In this document: piece by piece, positions 16,606-25,444 of the stretch
Numbering within the stretch: the stretch's first letter is position 1
How the letters are laid out: each line of letters begins with the position of its first letter
From: Gammaproteobacteria bacterium
GTDB taxonomy: Bacteria > Pseudomonadota > Gammaproteobacteria > UBA9339
DNA: 64,000 bases
NCBI GenBank assembly: GCA_016936855.1
Contig: JAFGXA010000057.1
Span: forward strand, 1-64,000
Reading direction: 5' to 3'
Notes under the pieces: generated by a model
Told to the model about the DNA's origin: nothing
The model's input: only the letters and a program-made list of their open reading frames with translations
Databases searched by the model: none
Made by a program: the position numbers and the translations under genes

Positions 16606-17364
16606 ATGTCAAACATAAAATCAATAATAATATCTATCATTTTTGTAGCCTGCACAGTACTGATAGGCGCCACTCCTGCTTATGCTGCTTACTATGATGT
16701 AGGGAAATTGATATATCAAGTAACCCCTAAAAACCCAATTGATACAGCAGTTATTACTAATAATCGTAATACTCCACTTTATGTTCAGATAAAATTAATG
16801 AAGCGGCAGCGTAAAGATGGCAAGGATATTTTGACACCAACTAAAGATATAGCAGCTTACCCACCAATTGTGAAATTAGGGCCAAAACAGTCCCAAACAG
16901 TACGCATCGTTATGCATGGTCCTTTCACTGATAACGAACAATTATATCGAATGATTATTAACGATATCACGCCCTTACCACAATACGCCAAAATCAAACC
17001 TAAAGGCGCGCCAAAAGGTACTAGCGTTGCACTGAATTTTAGATTTAAATATGTACTTTCAGTATATGCTGCGCCAATTAAGTACCATATGGTAGCTGGG
17101 ATCAAAGCCAAATATAAACAACATAAACTCTATATATCACTCAAAAACAATGGCAATGCCACTTTACGTGTCAATCAAATAGCATTCTCACATTTAGTAT
17201 CTAATAAAGAAATCGCAACCAGCAAAAAAGGTGCGACCGTGTTTAGAGGTGAACAACATAATTGGGTCTTACCAACCACAGGCAAAATACCAGCTAAGAT
17301 ACGCGCTATTGTTTACTTGGCAAATGCACCTAAATTACTTTACTCTATATCAGTAACCAAATGA
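16606..17364 (+). CDS. Periplasmic pilus chaperone (PapD-like, archaic chaperone-usher type)
   Basis: Pilus chaperones bind and fold pilin subunits in the periplasm and hand them to the outer-membrane usher. The 252-aa protein has a signal peptide (to about residue 27, AYA-AYYDVGKL). The first Ig-like domain carries KNPIDTAVITNNRNTPLYVQI and QTVRIVMHG, the second includes FRFKYVLSVYAAP. The fold suits the CsuC/archaic class. The ATG has AAAAGGG upstream. It opens a chaperone-usher cluster in which usher and SCPU-domain subunit are on the opposite strand. Confidence 0.85.
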   Translation: MSNIKSIIISIIFVACTVLIGATPAYAAYYDVGKLIYQVTPKNPIDTAVITNNRNTPLYVQIKLMKRQRKDGKDILTPTKDIAAYPPIVKLGPKQSQTVRIVMHGPFTDNEQLYRMIINDITPLPQYAKIKPKGAPKGTSVALNFRFKYVLSVYAAPIKYHMVAGIKAKYKQHKLYISLKNNGNATLRVNQIAFSHLVSNKEIATSKKGATVFRGEQHNWVLPTTGKIPAKIRAIVYLANAPKLLYSISVTK

Positions 17365-17391
17365 AATAATTTGTAAAATTTTATTTTTTAG

Positions 17392-17420
17392 TTGTAATTT
17401 TAAATTAAAACAACTACTAT
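17392..17420 (+). promoter_or_regulatory. Predicted sigma-70 promoter of the first pilin-like gene
   Basis: TTGTAA (17392-17397) and TACTAT (17415-17420) are separated by 17 bases in an AT-rich gap downstream of the chaperone gene. The start codon at 17459 is about 39 bases further on, with a strong AAGGAGG ribosome site. Confidence 0.5.
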
Positions 17421-17458
17421 GAGCGAGACCACTCTACAAATACTTACAAGGAGGAAAT

Positions 17459-17980
17459 ATGAAGAGCTCTCATTTTAAAGCCATTGTTTCAATTGGCGTA
17501 TTTTTGATTTCCACAGGCGCTATCAACAATCTAGCCTTTGCCGCAAACACTCAAACGTTAACCATTAACGCCGTCGTGGGTGCGCAAGCTAAATTAACGA
17601 TGACGCCACTTACTATAAATTTCCCGGATGCCGACCCTGATGTCACGTCAGTTATTGATGCTGACTCTCCGGTTGCTGTTACTGTCAATGCCAGAGCTGG
17701 CGCTGCCAGTACATTGACTTTAACCGCCAATGCTCAGAGCGATTTGTCAGATGGAGGCACTAATACCATAAGCATCGCCAATGTCGCTTGGATTGTTGAT
17801 GCAGGAAGTGATGCGGGATTTCTACCAGGAACCCTATCAAATGGTGTTGATGTTTCGGCTGGCACCTGGACTGGTGGCGGCAGCAGATCAGGCAGCCTTA
17901 AGTTTAAATTCGTAAACTCCTGGAACTATGTTCCTGCGACTTACACAGCTAACGTGCTATTCACCTTATCTGTAACCTAA
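17459..17980 (+). CDS. Pilin-like exported beta-sandwich protein A
   Basis: This 173-aa exported protein has a signal peptide ending near AFAANTQ and then a small beta-rich domain without cysteines. Segments such as INFPDADPDVTS and FVNSWNYVPATYTANVLFTL recur in the paralogue at 20999-21541, so the two are sister subunits. Position between chaperone and usher genes suggests a pilus subunit, but it is not a recognisable SCPU-domain protein. A strong AAGGAGG site and its own promoter-like sequence suggest high expression; a bidirectional terminator follows. Function as a major pilin is inference. Confidence 0.7.
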   Translation: MKSSHFKAIVSIGVFLISTGAINNLAFAANTQTLTINAVVGAQAKLTMTPLTINFPDADPDVTSVIDADSPVAVTVNARAGAASTLTLTANAQSDLSDGGTNTISIANVAWIVDAGSDAGFLPGTLSNGVDVSAGTWTGGGSRSGSLKFKFVNSWNYVPATYTANVLFTLSVT

Positions 17981-17996
17981 CATTTAATCTACAATA

Positions 17997-18031
17997 AAAA
18001 GCAGAATTGCACTAGCACTTCTGCTTTTTTT
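17997..18031. terminator. Bidirectional Rho-independent terminator
   Basis: The arms AAGCAGAA and TTCTGCTT enclose a 10-base loop, with A-rich sequence before and a T run after the stem. The same hairpin is followed by T-rich sequence on both strands. It separates the pilin-like gene from the convergent SCPU-domain gene. Confidence 0.8.
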
Positions 18032-18035
18032 ATGC

Positions 18036-18491
18036 CTAATAACTCACGTTTACTTTGATATCGCCATGAAATCTGCCGGCGCTTTTATTGTTGTCCTGAT
18101 TTAATAGTTTACCATAAATAGGAACTGTTATGGTTGAGTGATTCTTAGTAAAAAGATGCGTATATACATGCGTACCAGATAACCCATCACCCCAAACAAA
18201 CTGACAGGCTGAATCGACACACAATATATAAGAAAGCGGCGCAGAATTGCCATTATGTAATTCGCGATAATTTCTATTAAGACCAGAATAATCTAATTCA
18301 ACCGTAGCATCTACACCAGGATCACAATTTAAAGTTATAAAGCCAACACCAACATTGTTAAAATTATTCGGATTATAAACCCCAAAATTAACTGGAGTAA
18401 CGCGCAATATCTGGCAATTATTAGCAGCACTAACAGTGGAACTTACTAATACCATAGACAACGTCAAACCATATATAAATTGCAACCTCAT
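18036..18491 (-). CDS. Spore coat U (SCPU) domain pilus subunit
   Basis: SCPU-domain proteins are subunits or tip adhesins of archaic chaperone-usher pili. The 151-aa protein has a signal peptide (to about residue 22, VSAANNC), paired cysteines (Cys25/Cys54 and a CVDSAC pair), FGVYNP near the start and the terminal GDIKVNVSY donor-like strand seen in this family. It lies 19 bases downstream of the usher gene in the same direction, so it is probably co-transcribed with it. Confidence 0.85.
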   Translation of the reverse strand: MRLQFIYGLTLSMVLVSSTVSAANNCQILRVTPVNFGVYNPNNFNNVGVGFITLNCDPGVDATVELDYSGLNRNYRELHNGNSAPLSYILCVDSACQFVWGDGLSGTHVYTHLFTKNHSTITVPIYGKLLNQDNNKSAGRFHGDIKVNVSY

Positions 18492-18510
18492 AGCAATATT
18501 CCTTAATCAA

Positions 18511-20904
18511 TTACAACAAACTACTTGTTAACTTGCAGATATGCCGGCCAAAATCATTAATCTGCTGCTGCATATTACCCTTCGGCACAAATAATGTTAA
18601 ATCACACTCCTTATCTTTCCAATATATTTTAAGATGATTTTGCGTTGATAGGTTTGTCAAATAAGCAAGTCCATCAGCACCAACCATAGTTTCATTTGCA
18701 ACTTTATGTGGGGAGACAACATTTACTAACGCTCCTTCGGGAACCGGCTTCCCAGAAGACTGCAACAACGTAACACTACCTGTCGTTGACAATTGAACAG
18801 GGAAATTAATCAAATACCCACTCTGAGGGAAGGCAGATACAAATCTCTCATCCGCATCAACTTTAGCATTCAATGGTAAATCTCGCATATCAATACTAAT
18901 TGAACTTTTATAGTATGGCGGTAAATTATTGACAAACACCTCCCCATGTTTATCAGTTTTAGAAATCAACCCGTGATTAGCATACACTCTTATGTTTTGA
19001 TAACCAGGAACTTTCACCACAGCAAAGCCATTGTCAATTTGATTCATAAAATGCAAACCATGCAAAATAGCAACTGCACCGTTTACGTTTAACGAATAAC
19101 GCTGCTTATCTTGATAATTATATATGGCTGCCATATAAGTCGCATAATTATTACGATAACTAAGAGAACCCTGCTGAATTGAATTATTACCAATACCAGT
19201 TTCAAGATGATAACCATAACCATCCCCAACTGGTAAACTCTTAGTTAAGCTTAAAGACTGCTGCCAACTATTATTTTGTTTATTGCTGGAAGCTGTAGCT
19301 GACGTTCTATCATCCAGTAAAACAATAATACCAGCATACACATTATTTGCATGATTTTGGCCAACCGTTCTACTTGCAGCAAAAGTAAAAAATATATTTC
19401 TATGAAATGTTTTCATATAACTAGTAGAAAAAATTTGTGTATTAGGATTATTCCCACGATTTAACTCATAAAAATAGGTAAAACCCAATGTACCTTTTAA
19501 AACTGGAAAACCCACTGATGCACGACTAGTTACTCTGGGTGGCACATAACTATCGCCCATCCCAAGATCTTTAAAATGACTAGTATCAAATTCATTCTGC
19601 AGAGAAAAAATGTAGGTTTGCGTGTGTCGCTCAAAACCCACATCAAACAAACCACCTATTCCCCTATGCTGAGCATTACTAAGTGCGAGAGAACTATTTA
19701 ACAGACCAAAAGTTCCTACTACGTAATTAATCCCATAACCAATAGTTTGTTGCTGAGTTAAAAGCTCGGCATGATACTCATCTGTTAATTTATTGGTAAT
19801 ACCAACTCTTCTATTGGCATTTACCATAAAATCCCCGTAATCATTGCTACGAGTGCCATAATTTCTACGTACAAAACCTGCATCAACAGCGAAATCAACT
19901 AAACCAGGTTTAAGATTAGTATTGCTATTATAAAAGGAAGTAGTCACAACTTGCTGCCGCCCTAAAAGATCAGTCGTCACCAATTTAATATTGCCAGCCC
20001 CATCGACTACTGGAATATTATTAATGATATACGGTCCTGGACGAAATCTAGCTTGTTTCTTTAACGCACCATTTACATATAAATCAGTTGCAGTCGGAAG
20101 TGTAGCAATACCGTTCATAGATGGTAAAGGATATCGAATAAAATTAGGTTGCGTATCAAAATCGGTCCCGTAATGTACCCCACCAAAATAGACTGAATTG
20201 CCCCAGTTAGCAGCGGTGCTATTATCATCACCAAGACGCAGCCTCGTCATTTTATCTGGATTATCATAGGTCCAATTAGTCAACAGTCGCGTAACGGTAC
20301 TATGGGTCTTTCCAAACCAATCATCATCATTCCAATTTGCACTGTCGCTACCAACCAAAAAGCTACTAGTACCTAAACCATGTTTATTAAAATACCCTAA
20401 TTCAAAATAGTTATTTGACTGTAACTTTTTGTCCTCACTATAGCCGAATAAATCATAATTAATAAAACCACCAGGGTCGGGACGTTGTATATTCTGCAAT
20501 TTCTGATTGCCAATTACCGTTGCAATTAAGTATTTAGCTGGAATCATGAGATTAATAGTCTGCGTACTATAATTTATACTGTATTTTATGCGAGAAAATG
20601 ATTTTAAAGGATAGTAAAGCGCGTTTTGATATATAATCGGACGAATCTTAGGTGGCGCGACATCCCAAGCAGAGAGTGCGTTACCACTAACATAAATATT
20701 ACCATGCCTATCTTGCAAAATCGTATAAATATTACGGCCTAAATGGTTATTAATATTAGCATTTAAATATAATTCTTTAAAATCATTAGATAAGGTAGCG
20801 GCATAAGCAACCTGAGATATAAAGCACTGAAAGATACACAACAGCACAACGCCAAACAAAGCAGAAAATATCCTTTTAAAACCGTGAATCATATTTTGCT
20901 TCAA
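18511..20904 (-). CDS. Outer-membrane pilus usher (FimD/CsuD-like)
   Basis: Ushers are beta-barrel outer-membrane proteins that assemble and export chaperone-bound subunits. The protein is about 797 aa with a signal peptide (hydrophobic run ending SQVAYAA), an N-terminal usher domain, a long barrel with alternating aromatic strands, the plug-like TDLYVNGALKKQARFRPGPY segment near residue 270, and a C-terminal VNVVSPH/GLAYLTNL domain. Start choice: TTG at 20904 has AGGA 6 bases upstream, ATG at 20892 has none; both keep the signal peptide. The last residues lack a typical aromatic barrel end. It is divergent from the second pilin-like gene. Confidence 0.88.
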   Translation of the reverse strand: MKQNMIHGFKRIFSALFGVVLLCIFQCFISQVAYAATLSNDFKELYLNANINNHLGRNIYTILQDRHGNIYVSGNALSAWDVAPPKIRPIIYQNALYYPLKSFSRIKYSINYSTQTINLMIPAKYLIATVIGNQKLQNIQRPDPGGFINYDLFGYSEDKKLQSNNYFELGYFNKHGLGTSSFLVGSDSANWNDDDWFGKTHSTVTRLLTNWTYDNPDKMTRLRLGDDNSTAANWGNSVYFGGVHYGTDFDTQPNFIRYPLPSMNGIATLPTATDLYVNGALKKQARFRPGPYIINNIPVVDGAGNIKLVTTDLLGRQQVVTTSFYNSNTNLKPGLVDFAVDAGFVRRNYGTRSNDYGDFMVNANRRVGITNKLTDEYHAELLTQQQTIGYGINYVVGTFGLLNSSLALSNAQHRGIGGLFDVGFERHTQTYIFSLQNEFDTSHFKDLGMGDSYVPPRVTSRASVGFPVLKGTLGFTYFYELNRGNNPNTQIFSTSYMKTFHRNIFFTFAASRTVGQNHANNVYAGIIVLLDDRTSATASSNKQNNSWQQSLSLTKSLPVGDGYGYHLETGIGNNSIQQGSLSYRNNYATYMAAIYNYQDKQRYSLNVNGAVAILHGLHFMNQIDNGFAVVKVPGYQNIRVYANHGLISKTDKHGEVFVNNLPPYYKSSISIDMRDLPLNAKVDADERFVSAFPQSGYLINFPVQLSTTGSVTLLQSSGKPVPEGALVNVVSPHKVANETMVGADGLAYLTNLSTQNHLKIYWKDKECDLTLFVPKGNMQQQINDFGRHICKLTSSLL

Positions 20905-20998
20905 TGCTTTTCCTAATTTATAAAATGCCTCAAACACCAATTTTTTTAACTAAACAGTTAAAGTTACAATACACTGCTAAAATTGATATACTAACAAA

Positions 20999-21541
20999 AT
21001 GTGTATTTTTTATAAACATGAGAGTTGTTTGCACTACAGATCAAAATGCAGATATTTATCGTTATTAATATTTATCATCTGCATGCCGATCTCAAGTATG
21101 GCTGTTGTTAAAAATGCAACTTTACCAGTAAATGCAACAGTAGATGCTAGCGCAAATCTAACAGTAACTCCAAATGCCATCAACTTTCCAGACGCAGATC
21201 CAGATACCGTATCATCAATTCCAGCAGACAGTCCTTTAACTGTTAAACTAAAAGTCACTGGCAACGCCAACAATGGTTGGCAACTAACAGCTACTGCTAA
21301 TAGCGACTTACTTGACCCAGGTTCAGGGACCACAATATCCGCAAGCAATATTAGCTGGACCACAACATCTGGTAGCTTCATCAATGGTCAATTAGTCGTA
21401 AACAGCCCACAAATAGTAGCTAGCGGCCAAGGAAATGCTAATAGCACTGGTGTTCTCTCATTCTTTCTAGCAAATTCATGGGATTACACACCAGGAACAT
21501 ACAATACAACCGTAACTTTTACGCTGACAGCCCCAGTATAA
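20999..21541 (+). CDS. Pilin-like exported beta-sandwich protein B
   Basis: The 180-aa exported protein is paralogous to the product of 17459-17980: INFPDADPD, ADSPL, LTATANSDL and the terminal NSWDYTPGTYNTTVTFTL block correspond. The N-terminus carries a hydrophobic signal (YLSLLIFIICMPISSMA) after a basic stretch. It is divergent from the usher gene and convergent with hydE, three bases from its stop. Together with protein A it flanks the usher/SCPU unit, suggesting duplication within one pilus cluster. No strong ribosome site is seen at this ATG, so an internal start is possible. Confidence 0.65.
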   Translation: MCIFYKHESCLHYRSKCRYLSLLIFIICMPISSMAVVKNATLPVNATVDASANLTVTPNAINFPDADPDTVSSIPADSPLTVKLKVTGNANNGWQLTATANSDLLDPGSGTTISASNISWTTTSGSFINGQLVVNSPQIVASGQGNANSTGVLSFFLANSWDYTPGTYNTTVTFTLTAPV

Positions 21542-21544
21542 AAA

Positions 21545-22621
21545 TCATTTACGTCCTCCCTGCCCTTTGCCTATTGTTCGGCCAATTGTCGCGATTCTAG
21601 CAGCCAAACAATCTTTACACATATCAGCCGTCTCATTAATACAAGCCTTATCTGGGTAAATAGTGTAATGCTGGCGATATTGAAGTGGGGTTAAATTTGG
21701 CATAACCACATTGGCGCCACGCATTAACGCCAATTCCCTACCATTTGCCTTGTTAATTGTTGCCAAGGCGCTAGTCGCTGGGATATTAGCATCTGGTCGC
21801 ATAATGCGAGTCAAAGCAACTGCTTTATATGTTATATTTTCACCACTCGGCACTTGATCTTCTGCATTAACATATGGAGCTAAAGCACCACTGCCTAGCG
21901 GCGTGTTCGGATCTTTTATGTATGGCCCAATACCAATCATATCTAAGTCTAATTTTGTAAATAATATAATATCATTGGCAAGACTTTGATAAGTTTGACC
22001 TGGGATTCCAAGCATAACTCCGCTGCCAGTTTCATAGCCTAATTGTTTTAATTCTTTAAGAATTGCGATTCTGTCTCTGGATCCCGCGGTCAAGCCGCGG
22101 GATGACGTGGGGGTGGAGTCACAGGATGACGCAGAACAATCAGCCGGATGAATTAAGTTAAAAAGTTTTTTATCCGAAGTCTCAAAACGCAAAAGATAAC
22201 GGTCAGCACCAGCCATTTTCCAAGCCTTTAATTCATCAAAGGATCTTTCGCCTAAGCTTAAAGTAACAGCCAAATCGGTTTCAACTTTGATCTCTTTAAT
22301 TATTTTAGCAATAAAATCTTGAGTAACCCTTGGATCTTCACCAGCTTGTAACACTACAGTACCATAACCAAATTCAACCGCTTCTTTAGCGCATTTGATA
22401 ATTTCATCATGGCTCATACGATAACGAGTAATTGATTGATCGCAATTTAAACCACAATACGCACACGCACGTGTGCAATAATTAGAAATTTCAATCAAAC
22501 CACGCAGATGCACTGCATCCCCAACATTCTCTTTACGAATTAAATCAGCGTTCTTATATAGTTCAGCTAGTTTTTGAGCGTTTTGCTCTCTTAGCCAAAA
22601 TTCTATTTCTTCAATGCGCAT
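21545..22621 (-). CDS. hydE: [FeFe]-hydrogenase maturation radical SAM enzyme HydE
   Basis: HydE works with HydG and HydF to build the H-cluster of [FeFe] hydrogenases. The protein (358 aa) has the radical-SAM triad Cys49-Cys53-Cys56 (CTRACAYC), LQAGED, LRFET, the GIPGQT loop, PNLTP, and C-terminal cysteines in MCKDC. Between HPAD and RIAILKEL (about residues 162-183) it carries about 20 residues absent from other HydE proteins as I recall them; they are encoded by a palindromic repeat (22079-22107 and flank). It overlaps hydF by 19 bases. Presence implies an [FeFe] hydrogenase and hydG elsewhere. A BioB/ThiH relative is excluded by the hydF neighbour. Confidence 0.93.
   Translation of the reverse strand: MRIEEIEFWLREQNAQKLAELYKNADLIRKENVGDAVHLRGLIEISNYCTRACAYCGLNCDQSITRYRMSHDEIIKCAKEAVEFGYGTVVLQAGEDPRVTQDFIAKIIKEIKVETDLAVTLSLGERSFDELKAWKMAGADRYLLRFETSDKKLFNLIHPADCSASSCDSTPTSSRGLTAGSRDRIAILKELKQLGYETGSGVMLGIPGQTYQSLANDIILFTKLDLDMIGIGPYIKDPNTPLGSGALAPYVNAEDQVPSGENITYKAVALTRIMRPDANIPATSALATINKANGRELALMRGANVVMPNLTPLQYRQHYTIYPDKACINETADMCKDCLAARIATIGRTIGKGQGGRK
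22079..22107. repeat. Palindromic element inserted in frame within hydE
   Basis: Arms ATCCCGCGG (22081-22089) and CCGCGGGAT (22095-22103) pair perfectly around a 5-base loop (TCAAG). The flanking GTGGGGGTGGAGTCACAGGA up to about 22135 appears to belong to the insert. The element keeps the hydE frame open and adds about 20 residues. A degenerate copy lies at 8479-8507. It resembles mobile palindromes that invade coding sequences in intracellular bacteria such as Rickettsia. Confidence 0.8.
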
Positions 22622-23823
22622 AACGTCTCCGGAAAAGCTGCTAACGCTCTATCAAATATACCTAAACTATAAGCAATCACCAATCCATAATTAGTAAATG
22701 GCACACCTGCATCACGGCAAGTCAAAATTCTATTTAACATTAATCGACGATTAAACATACAGGCACCACAATGAATGACCAACTTATAATCAGCTAAATC
22801 CTCTGGAAAATCCAAACCTTGAACCACTGTAAAATTTAATTTACCACCAACGCGATTCTCCAACCATCTTGGAATTTTCTCGCGTCCTATATCATCTTTA
22901 ATCGGATGATGCGAACAAGCCTCTGCAATTAAAACCCTATCACCTATTTTTAATTTATCAACAGTAATCGCCGCAATAGCCTGCGATGTTAAATCAGCTT
23001 TAAAGCGAGAAAATAATACTGAAAATCCCGTTACTAAAATTTCTTTTGGAACTATATCACTAACTTCTTTAAAACATTGCGAATCAGTAACAACAATCTT
23101 TGGCGGTTTTTTAAGATTATTTAGAATCTGTGGTAATTGTTGCTGTTGGGTAACAATGCAATAAAATTGCCCATCCAATAGATCACGAATAGTTTGAACT
23201 TCAGGTAAAATCAAACGACCTTTAGGCGCTTCTTTATCGATTGGAGTTACTAGAATTGCAAAATCATCGTCAGCTAATAGATCTCTTAAGATAGCAGGAT
23301 TGTTGATAAAGTCTTCCGGCGCATTATCGATAAGCAACTGACGAATTAGATCTGGAGCCTTTGGGTCTTTTGTACATAATTCTAAACATGGAATTTTTTC
23401 AACGGCACATTTGGCTTTAACTTTGTCATCAGCTTCAAATAAATCAACCTTATTTAAAATCAAACAAACAGGTATCTTCCTTTTTCGCAGTTCTTGTAAC
23501 AAATTCTCTTCAAAATCTCCCCAATGATTAGCCTCTGTTACAATAATAGCCAAATCAGTTCGATCAAAGACCTTCTTTGTTTTTTGAATACGAAGCTCCC
23601 CAAGAGCACCTTCATCATCAACACCAGCTGTATCAATAAACAGCACGGGGCCTAATGGCAACAGCTCCATTGGCTTTTCGACTGGATCAGTCGTAGTCCC
23701 TGCTTGATTAGACACAATTGACACATTCTGTCTAGTAATGGCATTTAATAGACTAGATTTACCGACATTACGCCTACCAAAAATACCTATGTGTAATCTA
23801 AAACCTTTTGGTGTTGCTTGCAT
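22603..23823 (-). CDS. hydF: [FeFe]-hydrogenase maturation GTPase HydF
   Basis: HydF is the GTPase scaffold on which the H-cluster precursor is assembled before transfer to the hydrogenase. The 406-aa protein starts MQATPKGFRLHIGIFGRRN with P-loop GRRNVGKSS, a TTTDP switch, DTAG and LNKVDLF. The C-terminal cluster domain shows the family pattern CSHH ... HCGAC (EACSHHP and VIHCGACMFNRR) for the 4Fe-4S site. ATG at 23823 has GAGGT 7 bases upstream and is preferred over a frame extended to 23904. It overlaps hydE. No hydrogenase structural gene is in the window. Confidence 0.96.
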   Translation of the reverse strand: MQATPKGFRLHIGIFGRRNVGKSSLLNAITRQNVSIVSNQAGTTTDPVEKPMELLPLGPVLFIDTAGVDDEGALGELRIQKTKKVFDRTDLAIIVTEANHWGDFEENLLQELRKRKIPVCLILNKVDLFEADDKVKAKCAVEKIPCLELCTKDPKAPDLIRQLLIDNAPEDFINNPAILRDLLADDDFAILVTPIDKEAPKGRLILPEVQTIRDLLDGQFYCIVTQQQQLPQILNNLKKPPKIVVTDSQCFKEVSDIVPKEILVTGFSVLFSRFKADLTSQAIAAITVDKLKIGDRVLIAEACSHHPIKDDIGREKIPRWLENRVGGKLNFTVVQGLDFPEDLADYKLVIHCGACMFNRRLMLNRILTCRDAGVPFTNYGLVIAYSLGIFDRALAAFPETLCALKK

Positions 23824-23956
23824 GTTTTTTACCTCGGCCGGATTATTCCACAAATTACCTTTACATTCTAGCTGATGCGCCTTAAAATGCGCGTTTTTCA
23901 TCAACTCTTTGCTATACGTGGTAACACGATAGCTGTTAAACCAAAAGGAGCATAAT

Positions 23957-24301
23957 ATGCGACACTATGAAATAGTGCTCATGATCCATCCGGATCAGAG
24001 CGAACAAGTCGGCGCTATGATTGAGCGCTATCAATCTTTAATCGAAAAGGCAAATGGCAAAATCCATCGCCTTGAAGACTGGGGGCGTAGACAACTGGCC
24101 TACCAAATCAACAAAAATCATAAAGCTCATTATTTACTGATGAATATTGAGTGTGACCAAAAAACTTTGGATGATTTAGTTGGTTCCTTTAAGTTCAACG
24201 ATGCAATCTTGCGTAATTTAGTTTTACAACGCAAAGAAGCAATCACTAAACCATCACCAATGATGAATAAAGCAACTAAGGAGGAAGAGAAAAATGGCTA
24301 G
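23957..24301 (+). CDS. rpsF: 30S ribosomal protein S6
   Basis: S6 binds S18 on the 30S platform. The 114-aa protein starts [18 protein letters not shown] and contains the [21 protein letters not shown] block and a C-terminal charged tail. It overlaps rpsR by eight bases and is preceded by AAAGGAG. It opens the conserved rpsF-rpsR-membrane protein-rplI-dnaB-alr block. Confidence 0.98.
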   Translation: MRHYEIVLMIHPDQSEQVGAMIERYQSLIEKANGKIHRLEDWGRRQLAYQINKNHKAHYLLMNIECDQKTLDDLVGSFKFNDAILRNLVLQRKEAITKPSPMMNKATKEEEKNG

Positions 24302-24509
24302 ATTTTACCGCGCAAAAAGTCTTAATCTGCCGAAATTAAAAGAGGTTGATTACAAAGACATCGAAACACTAAAAATGTATGTTATGGAATCTGGTAGAAT
24401 GGTACCAAGCCGTATTACTGGCGCCAGCACCAAAGAACAACGTCAAGTTTCCAAAGCCATAAAATTGGCCAGATATCTAGCGTTGTTACCATACACTGAC
24501 AAACAGTAA
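24294..24509 (+). CDS. rpsR: 30S ribosomal protein S18
   Basis: The protein is 71 aa with the S18 core: [39 protein letters not shown] and [11 protein letters not shown]. It binds S6 and 16S rRNA in the platform. The N-terminus ([17 protein letters not shown]) lacks the zinc-binding cysteines of some homologues. The gene overlaps rpsF by 8 bases, with AAGGAGGAAG ahead of the ATG. Confidence 0.98.
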   Translation: MARFYRAKSLNLPKLKEVDYKDIETLKMYVMESGRMVPSRITGASTKEQRQVSKAIKLARYLALLPYTDKQ

Positions 24510-24512
24510 ACC

Positions 24513-25424
24513 ATGCAAAAGCTTGGGAAGTATCTTTTAGAACATCGAGCAGTAACAGCCGGCGTAGTGCTTGGCTGTTCACTGTTATCTTTGTTCAATA
24601 TACCAATAGCTTGGATTGGCACAATCCTAATAGCGCTCACAACACTACGTTGTGGCGCCATAACTGGATTTTATATCCTGTTATGGGCGGCCATCCCAGC
24701 TATTGCTATGACTATTGATCATGGGTGGATGTTTTTGTTAAGTGATACTCTATTAGGCAACTTTATAGTATGGGCTATGGCATTAATACTACGTCGCAAT
24801 AATAGCTGGACAGCTCTCTTAGAGATCTTGACAAGTTTAGGCGTAATAGCGGTTATAACCATTAATTTATTAAAACCAGAAATTCATGTTTGGTATGCAA
24901 AAGAGTTAATAAATGCAATTGGCTCTTTAAATACTTCTTTTAACCTGCACTTAGCCAATACAAATATCCAACTGCTGGCCACAGAAATGAGTAAATTTGT
25001 GGTGGGCGCTAACTTGTTGTTCACTGGTACAATACTGCTATCATATCTTTTGATAGCAAGATATTGGCAAGCTAAAATTTATAATCCGGGAGGATTACAA
25101 AAAGAATGGTCCGTTGTTAGGTTGCATAGAGCATTCACCATAATCTCTATAACACTTATATTGACTATTTTTTTTGCGGCAAAACCAATGCTGTTAGATA
25201 TAGCACTGGTCTTGCTTATTGCTTTTGTATTTGCAGGTTTAAGTTTAGCACACACCGTTCTTAGAAATTTGCAGCATGGGCTTGGAAACGCAATACTAGT
25301 GATCCTATATTTCGCTATGATATTCCTGTTTCCCTATATATCTGGTTTATTAGCAATCGCAGCTTTAACTGATAGCTGGTATGATTTACGACAACGATTT
25401 AATTTTACAATTAAATTGAAATAA
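24513..25424 (+). CDS. Conserved membrane protein between rpsR and rplI (DUF2232/YybS-like)
   Basis: The 303-aa protein is strongly hydrophobic, with about eight membrane segments by composition (for example AGVVLGCSLLSLFNIPIAWI, FIVWAMALIL, LLFTGTILLSYLLIA and ILVILYFAMIFLFPYI). It sits three bases after rpsR. In Legionella, Coxiella and related gammaproteobacteria a DUF2232-type membrane protein occupies this position. Its function is unknown. No catalytic motif is visible; a substrate-specific component-like transporter fold is one possibility. Confidence 0.75.
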   Translation: MQKLGKYLLEHRAVTAGVVLGCSLLSLFNIPIAWIGTILIALTTLRCGAITGFYILLWAAIPAIAMTIDHGWMFLLSDTLLGNFIVWAMALILRRNNSWTALLEILTSLGVIAVITINLLKPEIHVWYAKELINAIGSLNTSFNLHLANTNIQLLATEMSKFVVGANLLFTGTILLSYLLIARYWQAKIYNPGGLQKEWSVVRLHRAFTIISITLILTIFFAAKPMLLDIALVLLIAFVFAGLSLAHTVLRNLQHGLGNAILVILYFAMIFLFPYISGLLAIAALTDSWYDLRQRFNFTIKLK

Positions 25425-25444
25425 AAATATGAGGTAAAAAAAAT

